This document shows, in pieces, positions 1 through 7,733 of a stretch of 64,000 bases of DNA. Under the pieces are notes generated by a model, which ran no database searches, was not told the origin of the DNA, and saw nothing but the letters and a program-made list of their open reading frames with translations. How positions within the stretch are numbered: position 1 is the first letter of the stretch; each line of letters opens with the position of its first letter. Position numbers and translations under genes: made by a program. Source of the DNA: Chitinophaga niabensis (lineage in GTDB: Bacteria > Bacteroidota > Bacteroidia > Chitinophagales > Chitinophagaceae); assembly GCF_900129465.1 (NCBI RefSeq), contig NZ_FSRA01000002.1, positions 1,674,001-1,738,000 on the forward strand. Direction: 5' to 3'.

Positions 1-1415
1 GCCATTATGAGGGTGTATGGGTTCCAGTCATAATAAAGTCCATATAGGATAGCTGAAAGGGATGCGAGCAGAACAAGGATGTTTGGGATGTTCAGTTTCC
101 AGTTATCCGGTGCTGAATCATCTTTAGGTGTTGGGATATAGGGTACCTTTTTGCGGATGATCGTATAAAAGAGCGCCAGTATATAGATCCACCAGGTTCC
201 GATGAATAACAGGCCGCCTGCAACATGGAACCCCCTTTCTTCCTCTTCCATTACCCATCGTTGTACAAAATGGCGGATCAGCACAATGGATGCAACCACT
301 GGCAACCCTAATAGTACAAAATCCAGGATGTCCAAATGGAAAGGAATGATACCAAAGAACAAAGACAGGACGGGGATCAGGAAATTGATCAGCAAAACAA
401 CACCGGAAAAGTAATGAAAGGGAATTGTAAAGTAATGTAAGCGTTGCCGCCAGGTAAAATGCCGGAAGAGAGCAGGATAAGCTGTGACCAGCAGTTCAAA
501 TGTTCCCCTGGCCCATTTCAGTTGTTGCGCATAATAAGCAGACATGCTGGTTGGAACGAGGCCCCGGGCCAGTACCGCAGGTACATAAACAGATCTCCAC
601 TTTTTAGCGTGCAGCTGCATGGCAGTATGCATGTCCTCTGCCAGGCCGCTTGCATGACCTCCGATAGAATCCAGGGCTGCTCTGCGGAAAGTACAATTGG
701 CCCCGATTGCCATAACAGTACCATAACTATTCATAGTGGCCATAATAGGCCCATAGAACTGAAAGGTCTGTTGTGCTGCACCTTTTGCCACCAAGCTTGC
801 TCCCCGGTTGCTGTATGATTGTACGATCTGTACAAAACCTACAGTGGGATCATTGAAATGAGATACGATAGGATCCAGGAAATCCGGTGAAGGAACATGG
901 TCCGGGTCCAGTATCACACAAAGTTCGCCGGTAGCATATTGTAATGCATTATTGATGTTGCCGGCCTTGGCATCCTTCCTGTTATTGCGCGTAACATGCC
1001 GTACACCCAGCCTTGCGCAAACTTCTATAAGATAGGGATCGTTGGCTTCATCGCAGAGATAGGATGTATGCGGATACCTGATGGCCTGTATAGCTGTCAG
1101 GGTCTCAACAATCATTTCATAAGGCTCTCCTGGACAGAAGGTAGTAAAGATATCTACCGTAAAAGGATATTGCTGTTTAGGAACAGAAGGAATGAAAATG
1201 GAAAAATAGTGATACCATTCATGGAGTATGCGTAAACAGGTGAATGTAATGCCAGCCATTAATATCCAGTAAAAAGGAGCATACCCTATCTGCGCACGAT
1301 TGAACAAACAACAAAGCATATAACCCATACTGGCAGTGCCGAGCAGGATCATCAGCCGCAATGTAAGTTGCTCTGAGAAAGATGGTGGAGAAACTTGATC
1401 TAATGGTTTCTTCAT
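1..1415 (-). CDS. Cellulose synthase-like family 2 glycosyltransferase (partial, runs off left edge)
   Basis: Reading the minus strand from the ATG at 1415 gives an open frame of 471 codons that leaves the window without a stop. It is a processive GT2 membrane enzyme of the BcsA type, which would polymerise a beta-glycan from a nucleotide sugar at the inner membrane. Visible signs are two N-terminal membrane segments (about residues 20-60), a first acidic site CDEAND (D122), the DxD motif DPDH (170-173), KAGNINNAL, the AEDM acid (D261), and QQLKW (297-301) in place of the usual QxxRW. Several membrane helices follow. Its ATG overlaps the stop of the upstream glycosidase (ATGA), so the two are probably translationally coupled. 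I see no PilZ domain, but the C-terminus is missing. The product is unknown: cellulose, a mixed-linkage glucan or another glycan would all fit. Confidence 0.85.
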   Translation of the reverse strand, partial: MKKPLDQVSPPSFSEQLTLRLMILLGTASMGYMLCCLFNRAQIGYAPFYWILMAGITFTCLRILHEWYHYFSIFIPSVPKQQYPFTVDIFTTFCPGEPYEMIVETLTAIQAIRYPHTSYLCDEANDPYLIEVCARLGVRHVTRNNRKDAKAGNINNALQYATGELCVILDPDHVPSPDFLDPIVSHFNDPTVGFVQIVQSYSNRGASLVAKGAAQQTFQFYGPIMATMNSYGTVMAIGANCTFRRAALDSIGGHASGLAEDMHTAMQLHAKKWRSVYVPAVLARGLVPTSMSAYYAQQLKWARGTFELLVTAYPALFRHFTWRQRLHYFTIPFHYFSGVVLLINFLIPVLSLFFGIIPFHLDILDFVLLGLPVVASIVLIRHFVQRWVMEEEERGFHVAGGLLFIGTWWIYILALFYTIIRKKVPYIPTPKDDSAPDNWKLNIPNILVLLASLSAILYGLYYDWNPYTLIM

Positions 1416-2764
1416 TGTTCAACTACATAAAAAGGTATGTTCGCCGAAGCAAAATATCCCCGGGCATCGGAAAAAGTAGCAAATATCCTGTACGGACCTT
1501 CTTTTTCCGGTGTACGGAAAAGCACTTTATATCCTTTCAAAGTAAGGAGCAGGCTATCATGCCCTGAGGGCTTTTTTGTGTTAGGTTCATACCAGTTCCT
1601 GGCATACCAGTCTTCTTTCAGGATTTCCCAATGTATCCGGGCCGTATCATCAGGGATCTGTTGCAGGAATACTTCAGCAGTGTGTTCAGTTTTTGAATTC
1701 AGTATGATATTATCCTTTGCCTGCTTCCCGTCCAGCATCATGTCCTTTATTTGTGGTGCTTTGTGTGCAGGCCATTTGCCTGTCCAGAGGTATTGCATCA
1801 CATTCACCGTTTCTGACGTATAACCGGTGACGTCGAAGAGATTGAACCATGTATGCGTGACTTCCTGTTTGTGGCCCCAGAGAAAAACAAAAGCTCCAAG
1901 GAATCGCGGGTCTTTTACAGGCATTGAATGTTCATAAAGGCGAAGGTATTGTTCTGCCTTTACAGTACTGTTATATTCTATTGGTGCTCTCCATGCTGTA
2001 AGATCTGCTTCCCAGGGTCCTTTAACTCCCCATTCTGTTATCAGGAAAGGGCCATTCCAAAACCAGGAGAATTGGTTGAGGTCCTTTTGCAGGCTATACA
2101 AAGAACCGAAAGTATTGAGCGAGATCAGGTCCAGGTCTGGGACCTTCATGCATAAATTGAAAATACACCTCCGCTCAAAATTTATCAGTGCAGTGGTTAC
2201 AGGATGGTCAGGATCTTCTTCATGGATCATTTTCAGCAAATTCCTGTAGGCTTTGTAAAAATTGTTAAACCTGGGTTTATAGGGAAAATCCACTTCGTTG
2301 CCCAGGCACCACATCAATAACGCCGGATGCGTACTATACTTTTTCACAATGGAACGAAAGGCGTTCAGCTGAGCAGTTACCTTCGACCTGTCATTATAAT
2401 AAGATAATATACCGCTGACGGGCATCGGCAGGCCTGCAATCACTGCAATGTTATTAGCATAGGCCTCATCCAGGACCTGTTTTAAGTTGACAGTATCCCA
2501 GACGCGGATCGTATTGCCACCGGAAAGCTGCAGCCGGTGCAGATTTTCGAAACCTGCGGCTCCTTTTATTAAATATGGCCTGTTATTACGGTATAGCACA
2601 TATTTTCCGCCTTCATGGCTGATAAAAACTTTCCTGTTATAGCTGGGGCTGCCGGAAGACCGGCAACTTGTGAAAATACAGGGAACAACAATAACCACCA
2701 TCCAGATAACTGATCTGAAAAATGCAGGATATAGCATAAAAAGTTTTTCCCGGGATATGGGCAT
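1412..2764 (-). CDS. Lipoprotein glycoside hydrolase, GH2/GH5-like TIM barrel
   Basis: This 450-residue protein has an N-terminal hydrophobic stretch ending in FTSC (C34), which suggests an exported lipoprotein; M10 is an alternative start. The core looks like a clan-A glycosidase barrel: WCLGNE places the acid/base glutamate at E157, and ITEWG places the nucleophile at E244. A C-terminal beta-rich region (about 340-450) lacks obvious catalytic residues. It ends in a 4-bp ATGA overlap with a cellulose synthase-like glycosyltransferase. The pair therefore probably works on one polysaccharide, with the hydrolase trimming or releasing the chain as the endoglucanase does in cellulose operons. The exact GH family and substrate cannot be read from sequence alone. 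Confidence 0.8.
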   Translation of the reverse strand: MPISREKLFMLYPAFFRSVIWMVVIVVPCIFTSCRSSGSPSYNRKVFISHEGGKYVLYRNNRPYLIKGAAGFENLHRLQLSGGNTIRVWDTVNLKQVLDEAYANNIAVIAGLPMPVSGILSYYNDRSKVTAQLNAFRSIVKKYSTHPALLMWCLGNEVDFPYKPRFNNFYKAYRNLLKMIHEEDPDHPVTTALINFERRCIFNLCMKVPDLDLISLNTFGSLYSLQKDLNQFSWFWNGPFLITEWGVKGPWEADLTAWRAPIEYNSTVKAEQYLRLYEHSMPVKDPRFLGAFVFLWGHKQEVTHTWFNLFDVTGYTSETVNVMQYLWTGKWPAHKAPQIKDMMLDGKQAKDNIILNSKTEHTAEVFLQQIPDDTARIHWEILKEDWYARNWYEPNTKKPSGHDSLLLTLKGYKVLFRTPEKEGPYRIFATFSDARGYFASANIPFYVVEQ

Positions 2765-2843
2765 GATTTTCTATCAATTAGCTAAATATAACTAATAATT
2801 ATTTGAATTATTCCGGTGTAGCTCATCATATTTCCCGGATATG

Positions 2844-2851
2844 TATCTTTG
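2844..2851 (+). promoter_or_regulatory. Bacteroidota -7 element before the WG-repeat gene
   Basis: TATCTTTG matches the Bacteroidota -7 consensus TAnnTTTG, 24 nt before the ATG at 2876. I see no convincing -33 TTTG at the usual spacing, so this is a half match. Confidence 0.4.
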
Positions 2852-2875
2852 TTAAACGGACCATAAACCATACCT

Positions 2876-3937
2876 ATGAAAAAACATTACCTGTTCCTAT
2901 GTCTGCTGTTCCTCACATCAGGAGCCTATTCCCAACTTATTCCCTACAGAGTGCATACGAAATGGGGTTTTGCGGATATGACCGGCAAACTTGTAATACC
3001 CGCCAGATATGATAATGTTTGGAGGTTCCGGGGTAAGAGCGCAGTCGTAAAACTGAACAAAAAGTACGGGCTGATAGACAGTACGGGAAAACTCCTGCTG
3101 CCAGTGATCTATGATGATATCGATCCCAGGGAGTTGAAGAAGAAAACCTGGTATATACTAAAGACCAGCAGCAAATATGGCCTGGCAAACACAGCGGGCA
3201 AACTGGTGCTGCCGGTGAAATATGATGAGCTAAGCTTTGAAATGCAGAACTCTTATGCTATGGCGGTTGCAAGAACCGTTTTCGTTAAAGTAACGCCGGA
3301 CGATGTTGTACAGGAAGGCACAAAATCTGACTGGCAGGCCTTTGAAAAGATGGGAATATCAATGATCGGAAGGGAACCTGAAAAAGATTTCATGATGCCC
3401 TATACCCTGAACAACAAAAAGGGATACCTGGTCCGGGGAAGAGGGGCTAAACCGGATTCCATTCCGGCCATTTACGATGAGATCGACGAGATCAATATCT
3501 ATGATAATATACTGCGCGTAAAAAAGGATGGCCTTTGGGGCGTTATCGGGCCCAGGAATAATATTGTATTCCCTTTTCTATATGAAGAGATGGGATCTGC
3601 CAGCCCGGGTATGAATCTGTATTCGGGTAAAAAAGGAGGTAAGTCCGGCATCCTGAAACCCAATGGTGAAGTGCTGGTGCCTTTTGAGTACGACCGGTTT
3701 TATTTTTCCAATGATGAGTTCTGGTGTATATCTTATCAGAATGGGAGGAAAGGAATTATTATACTGGATGGCAATACGCCTGTCTTTATCCCGGCCAGGT
3801 ATAAGAATGTATCAGGCAATCCTGTGGAGATATATGAATACCAGGGCCGGAAGGTCCGGTTCTTTGAGGTAGAAACGGAACAAGGGTATGGATATGTGAG
3901 GGAAGATGGGGTAGATTATTTTAAGGACGGTAAATAA
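2876..3937 (+). CDS. Exported WG-repeat protein
   Basis: This 353-residue protein has a clear signal peptide (MKKHYLFLCLLFLTSGAYSQ). Degenerate WG repeats of about 40-50 residues follow, recognisable by KWGFADMTGKLVIPARYD, KYGLIDSTGKLLLPVIYDD, KYGLANTAGKLVLPVKYDE, LWGVIGPRNNIVFPFLYEE and GKSGILKPNGEVLVPFEYD. WG repeats probably form a beta-propeller-like fold of unknown molecular function and are abundant in Bacteroidota envelopes. The gene is monocistronic: it has its own -7 element and is followed by a strong hairpin terminator. I see no catalytic motif, so a binding or structural role is the best guess. Confidence 0.85.
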   Translation: MKKHYLFLCLLFLTSGAYSQLIPYRVHTKWGFADMTGKLVIPARYDNVWRFRGKSAVVKLNKKYGLIDSTGKLLLPVIYDDIDPRELKKKTWYILKTSSKYGLANTAGKLVLPVKYDELSFEMQNSYAMAVARTVFVKVTPDDVVQEGTKSDWQAFEKMGISMIGREPEKDFMMPYTLNNKKGYLVRGRGAKPDSIPAIYDEIDEINIYDNILRVKKDGLWGVIGPRNNIVFPFLYEEMGSASPGMNLYSGKKGGKSGILKPNGEVLVPFEYDRFYFSNDEFWCISYQNGRKGIIILDGNTPVFIPARYKNVSGNPVEIYEYQGRKVRFFEVETEQGYGYVREDGVDYFKDGK

Positions 3938-3942
3938 AGAAA

Positions 3943-3966
3943 GGCGCCGGATGGCGCCATTTTTTT
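3943..3966 (+). terminator. Rho-independent terminator after the WG-repeat gene
   Basis: GGCGCC (3943-3948) pairs with GGCGCC (3953-3958) across a GGAT loop, followed by a run of seven T ending at 3966. It lies 6 nt after the stop codon. Confidence 0.8.
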
Positions 3967-3998
3967 GCAATTTTCATCTTCGCTTCATCTTCCGGTTT

Positions 3999-4006
3999 TA
4001 GCTTTG
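3999..4006 (+). promoter_or_regulatory. -7 element before the small exported protein
   Basis: TAGCTTTG matches TAnnTTTG and lies 38 nt before the chosen ATG at 4045, just after the preceding terminator. The -33 element is not obvious. Confidence 0.4.
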
Positions 4007-4044
4007 TGATATAAATCATATTGATAAACCTAAAAATCGGAATT

Positions 4045-4491
4045 ATGAAAACAAGAGGATTAATGCTTATCGCCCTTTTAATTTCCGGCGCTGCATTTGC
4101 ACAAAACACTACAGTAAAAACAGAACAGACTACCAGCGTAACGGTGAAAGCCCGTTCAGGCAACGAAGAGGCAACGGCGAAAGGGAATGCTACGGTGAAA
4201 TCTGATGCTGCTGTTCACAATGACGCTGAAACGATCAGCCAAAGTACAATTGCCCTGGAAAAGGACATCTCCGGAACAACATTCGACATGAAAGACGCAG
4301 CAGATCAAAAGATGAATGCTGTTGTTGAAACAGGTAAACAATCAACGGCGTCCATGGCACAGGGGATAAAAAACACCCTGAACTCCTCAGCTGGGATCAG
4401 TGGAGGTTTGATGAAAACAACAAGCCTGAAGATCGCTCCTGTAAAGATCAATAGTCAAATAATCAGCAGAACAGGGCTGTTTATCAGGTAA
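4045..4491 (+). CDS. Small exported protein of unknown function
   Basis: I chose the ATG at 4045 because it opens directly into a signal peptide (MKTRGLMLIALLISGAAFAQ); an ATG at 4021 would add eight polar residues in front of it. The mature protein is about 128 residues. It is rich in Thr, Ala, Lys and Asn, with no cysteine and no recognised domain. Alternating TVK and ATAKG stretches suggest an extended or amyloid-like beta structure, or a helical stalk. It opens a same-strand run that continues through another small exported protein, an outer-membrane barrel and a two-component system. A surface or periplasmic role linked to that sensor is possible but unproven. Confidence 0.7.
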   Translation: MKTRGLMLIALLISGAAFAQNTTVKTEQTTSVTVKARSGNEEATAKGNATVKSDAAVHNDAETISQSTIALEKDISGTTFDMKDAADQKMNAVVETGKQSTASMAQGIKNTLNSSAGISGGLMKTTSLKIAPVKINSQIISRTGLFIR

Positions 4492-4504
4492 TTTTAATAA
4501 GAAT

Positions 4505-4540
4505 AACCGATTTTTGCGTTGGAAAGCGCAAAAATCGGTT
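4505..4540 (+). terminator. Perfect 14-bp inverted repeat between two small exported genes
   Basis: AACCGATTTTTGCG (4505-4518) pairs perfectly with CGCAAAAATCGGTT (4527-4540) around an 8-nt loop. It starts 13 nt after one stop and ends 12 nt before the next ATG. No T-run follows, so it may be a weak terminator, an mRNA-stabilising stem, or an operator for the genes downstream. Confidence 0.5.
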
Positions 4541-4552
4541 ACTATTGTAACA

Positions 4553-4840
4553 ATGCTGAAAATACTCGCTATATTCTTTACATTGGTCCTGATGAAGCCA
4601 CTGGCCGGCTTTGCAAGAGAGCATGTATCTACTGATACGGTACCGGCGCTTAAGAAGCCTGTTACAGAACAGCCGGATGTAAAGAAGCCCCTTGAGGAAC
4701 TGCCGGACGTAAAAAAGCTTGATGTAATTAAAGAAGTGCCAAAGTCGCGCCGGAAAATGAAACCAATTGCTGTTCCAGCACCCATACCTGTTAAACCGAT
4801 CAGGATCATCAAGCCTAAGATCATCAGGAAGGTAATTTAA
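4553..4840 (+). CDS. Small exported Lys/Pro-rich protein
   Basis: The ATG at 4553 opens a hydrophobic signal segment (MLKILAIFFTLVLMKPLAGF). A start at 4514 would put polar residues and part of the inverted repeat into the protein. The mature part is about 70 residues and strongly basic, with PDVKKPLEELPDVKK-type near-repeats and a C-terminus of alternating Pro, Ile, Lys and Arg (VPAPIPVKPIRIIKPKIIRK). No domain is recognised. It may be a periplasmic or cell-wall-associated cationic peptide. It lies 10 nt before the outer-membrane barrel gene and is probably cotranscribed with it. Confidence 0.6.
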   Translation: MLKILAIFFTLVLMKPLAGFAREHVSTDTVPALKKPVTEQPDVKKPLEELPDVKKLDVIKEVPKSRRKMKPIAVPAPIPVKPIRIIKPKIIRKVI

Positions 4841-4850
4841 AAGCTCTGAT

Positions 4851-5699
4851 ATGAGGTATATATTGCTCTTATCCATTACATGGTTATGCGGCCTGCCTGC
4901 GTTCGCACAAACGGACAGCACGGAGGCGAATGATAAAAGAACAACGCTTACACTGGGCGCTACCTATTCTAATAATGCTAATTATTACGGGCAGAAGGCA
5001 GAGGAGAAAATGCCTTTTGTTGCAGCCAGCGGTACATTGAAATTTCGCAGCGGGATCTATTTCTCCGGAACAGGATATAAATTACTGAACGATTCAGGTT
5101 CTATTGTTTCCGCCGGCAGCGCAGGGGCTGGCGTAGCTTTTAACCTGGGCAAAAAATGGACGGCAGACCTTGGTTACAGCCATACCTTCTTTCCTGAAAA
5201 TTCTCCCTTTTTACAGGCGGCCAACCCGGACAATATAAGTGCATCCCTGAATTATGAATACTGGATGACCACAGGTGTGAACGTGGATTTCGCTTTTGGG
5301 CAGCAACAGGATATTTTTGTTACGCTGAGCACGGAAAAGCTTATTGGTCTCGGGCACCTTTTTAGCCCGAAAGACCTGATCACAATAACACCATCAATAG
5401 AGGTGGTAGGAGGTACGCAACGTTTTTACGAAACTTATATCACAGCAAAGAACCTGAGGGATAGCCTGCTGGGCATACTGTTGCCACCACTGGGAAATGA
5501 CCCGGAACCCACTTCTACCACCACTTCTACCACAAGTTTCGACCTGTTGTCTTATAACCTGAAAGTACCACTGGCCTACAATAGAGCACATTACATGATA
5601 GAAGTGGCCTACCAGCTTTCCGTACTGGGGAAAAAGGCTGCATCAGGAGCAGGAACATCCAATTCATTTCTTAATTTTAGTGTCTACTACCAGTTCTGA
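4851..5699 (+). CDS. Putative outer-membrane beta-barrel protein
   Basis: This 282-residue protein has a signal peptide ending in AFAQ and then many amphipathic strands with alternating hydrophobic residues. It ends in SVYYQF, the aromatic terminal signature of proteins inserted by the BAM machinery. A Thr/Ser-rich loop (PTSTTTSTTS, about residue 225) looks surface-exposed. I recognise no family beyond a generic barrel. The stop codon lies 4 nt before the response-regulator ATG, so the barrel and the two-component system are almost certainly one operon. It may be the regulated output or an accessory to sensing. Confidence 0.7.
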   Translation: MRYILLLSITWLCGLPAFAQTDSTEANDKRTTLTLGATYSNNANYYGQKAEEKMPFVAASGTLKFRSGIYFSGTGYKLLNDSGSIVSAGSAGAGVAFNLGKKWTADLGYSHTFFPENSPFLQAANPDNISASLNYEYWMTTGVNVDFAFGQQQDIFVTLSTEKLIGLGHLFSPKDLITITPSIEVVGGTQRFYETYITAKNLRDSLLGILLPPLGNDPEPTSTTTSTTSFDLLSYNLKVPLAYNRAHYMIEVAYQLSVLGKKAASGAGTSNSFLNFSVYYQF

Positions 5700-5703
5700 T
5701 AAT

Positions 5704-6381
5704 ATGAAAGTATTGATCGTAGAAGATGAAAGGTCCATGGCTGCTGAAATGGAAAGCTTCCTTAAAAAAGCCTACCTGTGCGACCTTGCTTACACGGCAA
5801 AGCAAGGATTGGAAAAGATGGAAGAGAACCAGTATGATTTTATCCTGCTGGACCTTGGATTGCCTGATAAGGATGGCTTACACCTGCTGCAGGAAGCAAA
5901 AAAGAATTGCCCGGACGCTTCTTATATCATACTAACCGCCAGGGGCCATTTGGAAGACAGGGTGAAAGGGCTGGACCTCGGAGCGGACGATTATCTTCCC
6001 AAGCCATTCTCCCTCCTGGAGCTGCAGTCCAGGATGCAGGCCGTTGCCAGAAGGAAATTCGGATTCAATGACGCCGTAGTTGCCATAGGTGCATTCAGGG
6101 TAGACCTCAATAAAAGGACCGTTGTTTTCGGGAAAGAGGAAGTTGAATTGTCCCGTAAAGAGTTCGACCTTCTGAGTTACCTGCTATTGCATAAGAACAG
6201 GCCTCTTACCAGGATGCAACTGAGCGAACATATCTGGGGCAATTTTTCGGATGATGATTATGACTCTAATTACATTGACGTACATATTAAGAACATCCGG
6301 AAGAAGTTATCTGCCTATTCTTCCGTAGAATGGCTCCAGACTATCAGGAGCGTGGGCTATAAAATAAAAACGGAGGGGTGA
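5704..6381 (+). CDS. OmpR-family response regulator
   Basis: I chose the ATG at 5704 because MKVLIVEDE is the canonical receiver start; the longer frame would overlap the upstream gene. The protein has 225 residues. The receiver shows the acidic pair E7/D8, phospho-acceptor D50 (FILLDLGLPD), T78 and K100 (DYLPKPF). A winged-helix DNA-binding domain follows (about 130-222), with LSRKEFDLLSYLLLHKN and YIDVHIKNIRKKL. It overlaps the kinase start (GTGA), the usual coupling of a cognate pair. Target genes are not visible; the barrel and small exported genes upstream are the natural first guess. Confidence 0.92.
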   Translation: MKVLIVEDERSMAAEMESFLKKAYLCDLAYTAKQGLEKMEENQYDFILLDLGLPDKDGLHLLQEAKKNCPDASYIILTARGHLEDRVKGLDLGADDYLPKPFSLLELQSRMQAVARRKFGFNDAVVAIGAFRVDLNKRTVVFGKEEVELSRKEFDLLSYLLLHKNRPLTRMQLSEHIWGNFSDDDYDSNYIDVHIKNIRKKLSAYSSVEWLQTIRSVGYKIKTEG

Positions 6382-7706
6382 AGCTATTTACCAAACTAAC
6401 ACTGTTCATCACGCTTTCAAAAACGGCGATCGTTTTACTGTTTATTTTGCTATTGCCTTTTCTGGTAGACCGTATCGCTTCTCAATACAACGATTACTAC
6501 CTGAAAGAACAAAAAAAGAAGGTGCTGAACGTTATCAGGAAAAATGGCGTGGAAATTTATTTACAAGGAGAAAATTCCTATGGCAGCTATACTATGCTCA
6601 AAGAAGAGTACATCTCCCTGGAGCCCGCCGGTAAGATCATCCTGCCTGATACAATCGCCACCGTTCGCCGTGTAGTGGAAGAAGATACACTTACTTACCG
6701 GGTATTGAGCCACGTTTTCTTTTATGACAGCAGCAGGTATATACTTGAAATCGGAAAAACCACAGCCAGCATTGGGCAGTATAACCGCCCCCTGCAAAAA
6801 ATGGCCCTCTACGTTTTGGCAGGATTGATCATCTTTACGATACTGATAGACCTGGTATTTACCCGTTTGATCCTTCGTCCTTTGGGTGTGATCATTAAAA
6901 CAAAGCTGGTAGACAGGAAATTTCCTTTTAAAGAATACATCCCGCCTATTCAAACATCCACATCCGATTTTAAATACCTGGACGATTCACTCATTGAACT
7001 GATAGGCAGGGTCAAAGACGCTTTTGAAAAAGAAAGGGAATTCACATCCAATGCATCACATGAATTGATGACCCCGCTCAGCATACTTCAGAATAAAATG
7101 GAGAACCTGATAATGGAGCCGGAGCTGGATGAAGAATTGCACCAGAAGATCATGGGCATGATGAAAACCCTGAACCGGCTTAAAAAGATCGTTAGTTCTC
7201 TGTTGTTTATCTCACGGATAGAAAATGACCAGTTTGCGAAATCAGATGTTTTCTCTATCCACACTTTAATAGGTGAGATTATGGAAGAGCTGGGGCATCG
7301 ATTGGAAGATAAACGCCTTTCTTTCAGCAACCAGCTTGCGGAGAATGTGAAATTGCAGGGATTGAACCATGATCTGATCTTTCAACTCTTCTATAATCTG
7401 CTGAATAATGCAATCAGGTATAACAGGCAGGATGGGCAGATCACTATCACCGGGCAAATAACAGGCGATGTTTATAAAGTGATCGTTACGGATACAGGGA
7501 TAGGTATATCCCCGCAGGAGATCGGCACTATCTTTAACCGGTTTAAAAAAGTGGTCAGAACGGAGAATGAAGGATATGGATTGGGCCTTTCCATTGTAAA
7601 AACAATTGCAGAGTATCATCATCTGCAGCTGGAAGCACATTCCGAGCCAGGTAAGGGAACCGCGTTTGTTGTGATCTTTCCGGGAAGCATGCTGGTGAAT
7701 AATTAA
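6378..7706 (+). CDS. Two-component sensor histidine kinase
   Basis: The start is GTG at 6378, within GGAGGGGTG, and it overlaps the regulator stop by 4 nt. The 442-residue protein has membrane segment 1 at about residues 11-30 and a short periplasmic domain of about 110 residues. Segment 2 is at about 143-163, followed by a linker without a clear HAMP domain. The dimerisation H-box is ASHELMTPL (H228), with Met in place of the common Arg. The N-box (YNLLNNAIRYN), DTGIGIS and GYGLGLSI ATP-binding motifs are all intact. The small sensor domain suggests recognition of a small ligand or of envelope stress. It is the cognate partner of the regulator just upstream. Confidence 0.92.
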   Translation: MKLFTKLTLFITLSKTAIVLLFILLLPFLVDRIASQYNDYYLKEQKKKVLNVIRKNGVEIYLQGENSYGSYTMLKEEYISLEPAGKIILPDTIATVRRVVEEDTLTYRVLSHVFFYDSSRYILEIGKTTASIGQYNRPLQKMALYVLAGLIIFTILIDLVFTRLILRPLGVIIKTKLVDRKFPFKEYIPPIQTSTSDFKYLDDSLIELIGRVKDAFEKEREFTSNASHELMTPLSILQNKMENLIMEPELDEELHQKIMGMMKTLNRLKKIVSSLLFISRIENDQFAKSDVFSIHTLIGEIMEELGHRLEDKRLSFSNQLAENVKLQGLNHDLIFQLFYNLLNNAIRYNRQDGQITITGQITGDVYKVIVTDTGIGISPQEIGTIFNRFKKVVRTENEGYGLGLSIVKTIAEYHHLQLEAHSEPGKGTAFVVIFPGSMLVNN

Positions 7707-7733
7707 AGCAAAATTTATTGTTATTTTTAAAGT

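Noticed and set aside
202..1235. Several short plus-strand frames over the first 1.2 kb
   Set aside because: The minus strand is open throughout with a complete set of GT2 motifs running off the edge.
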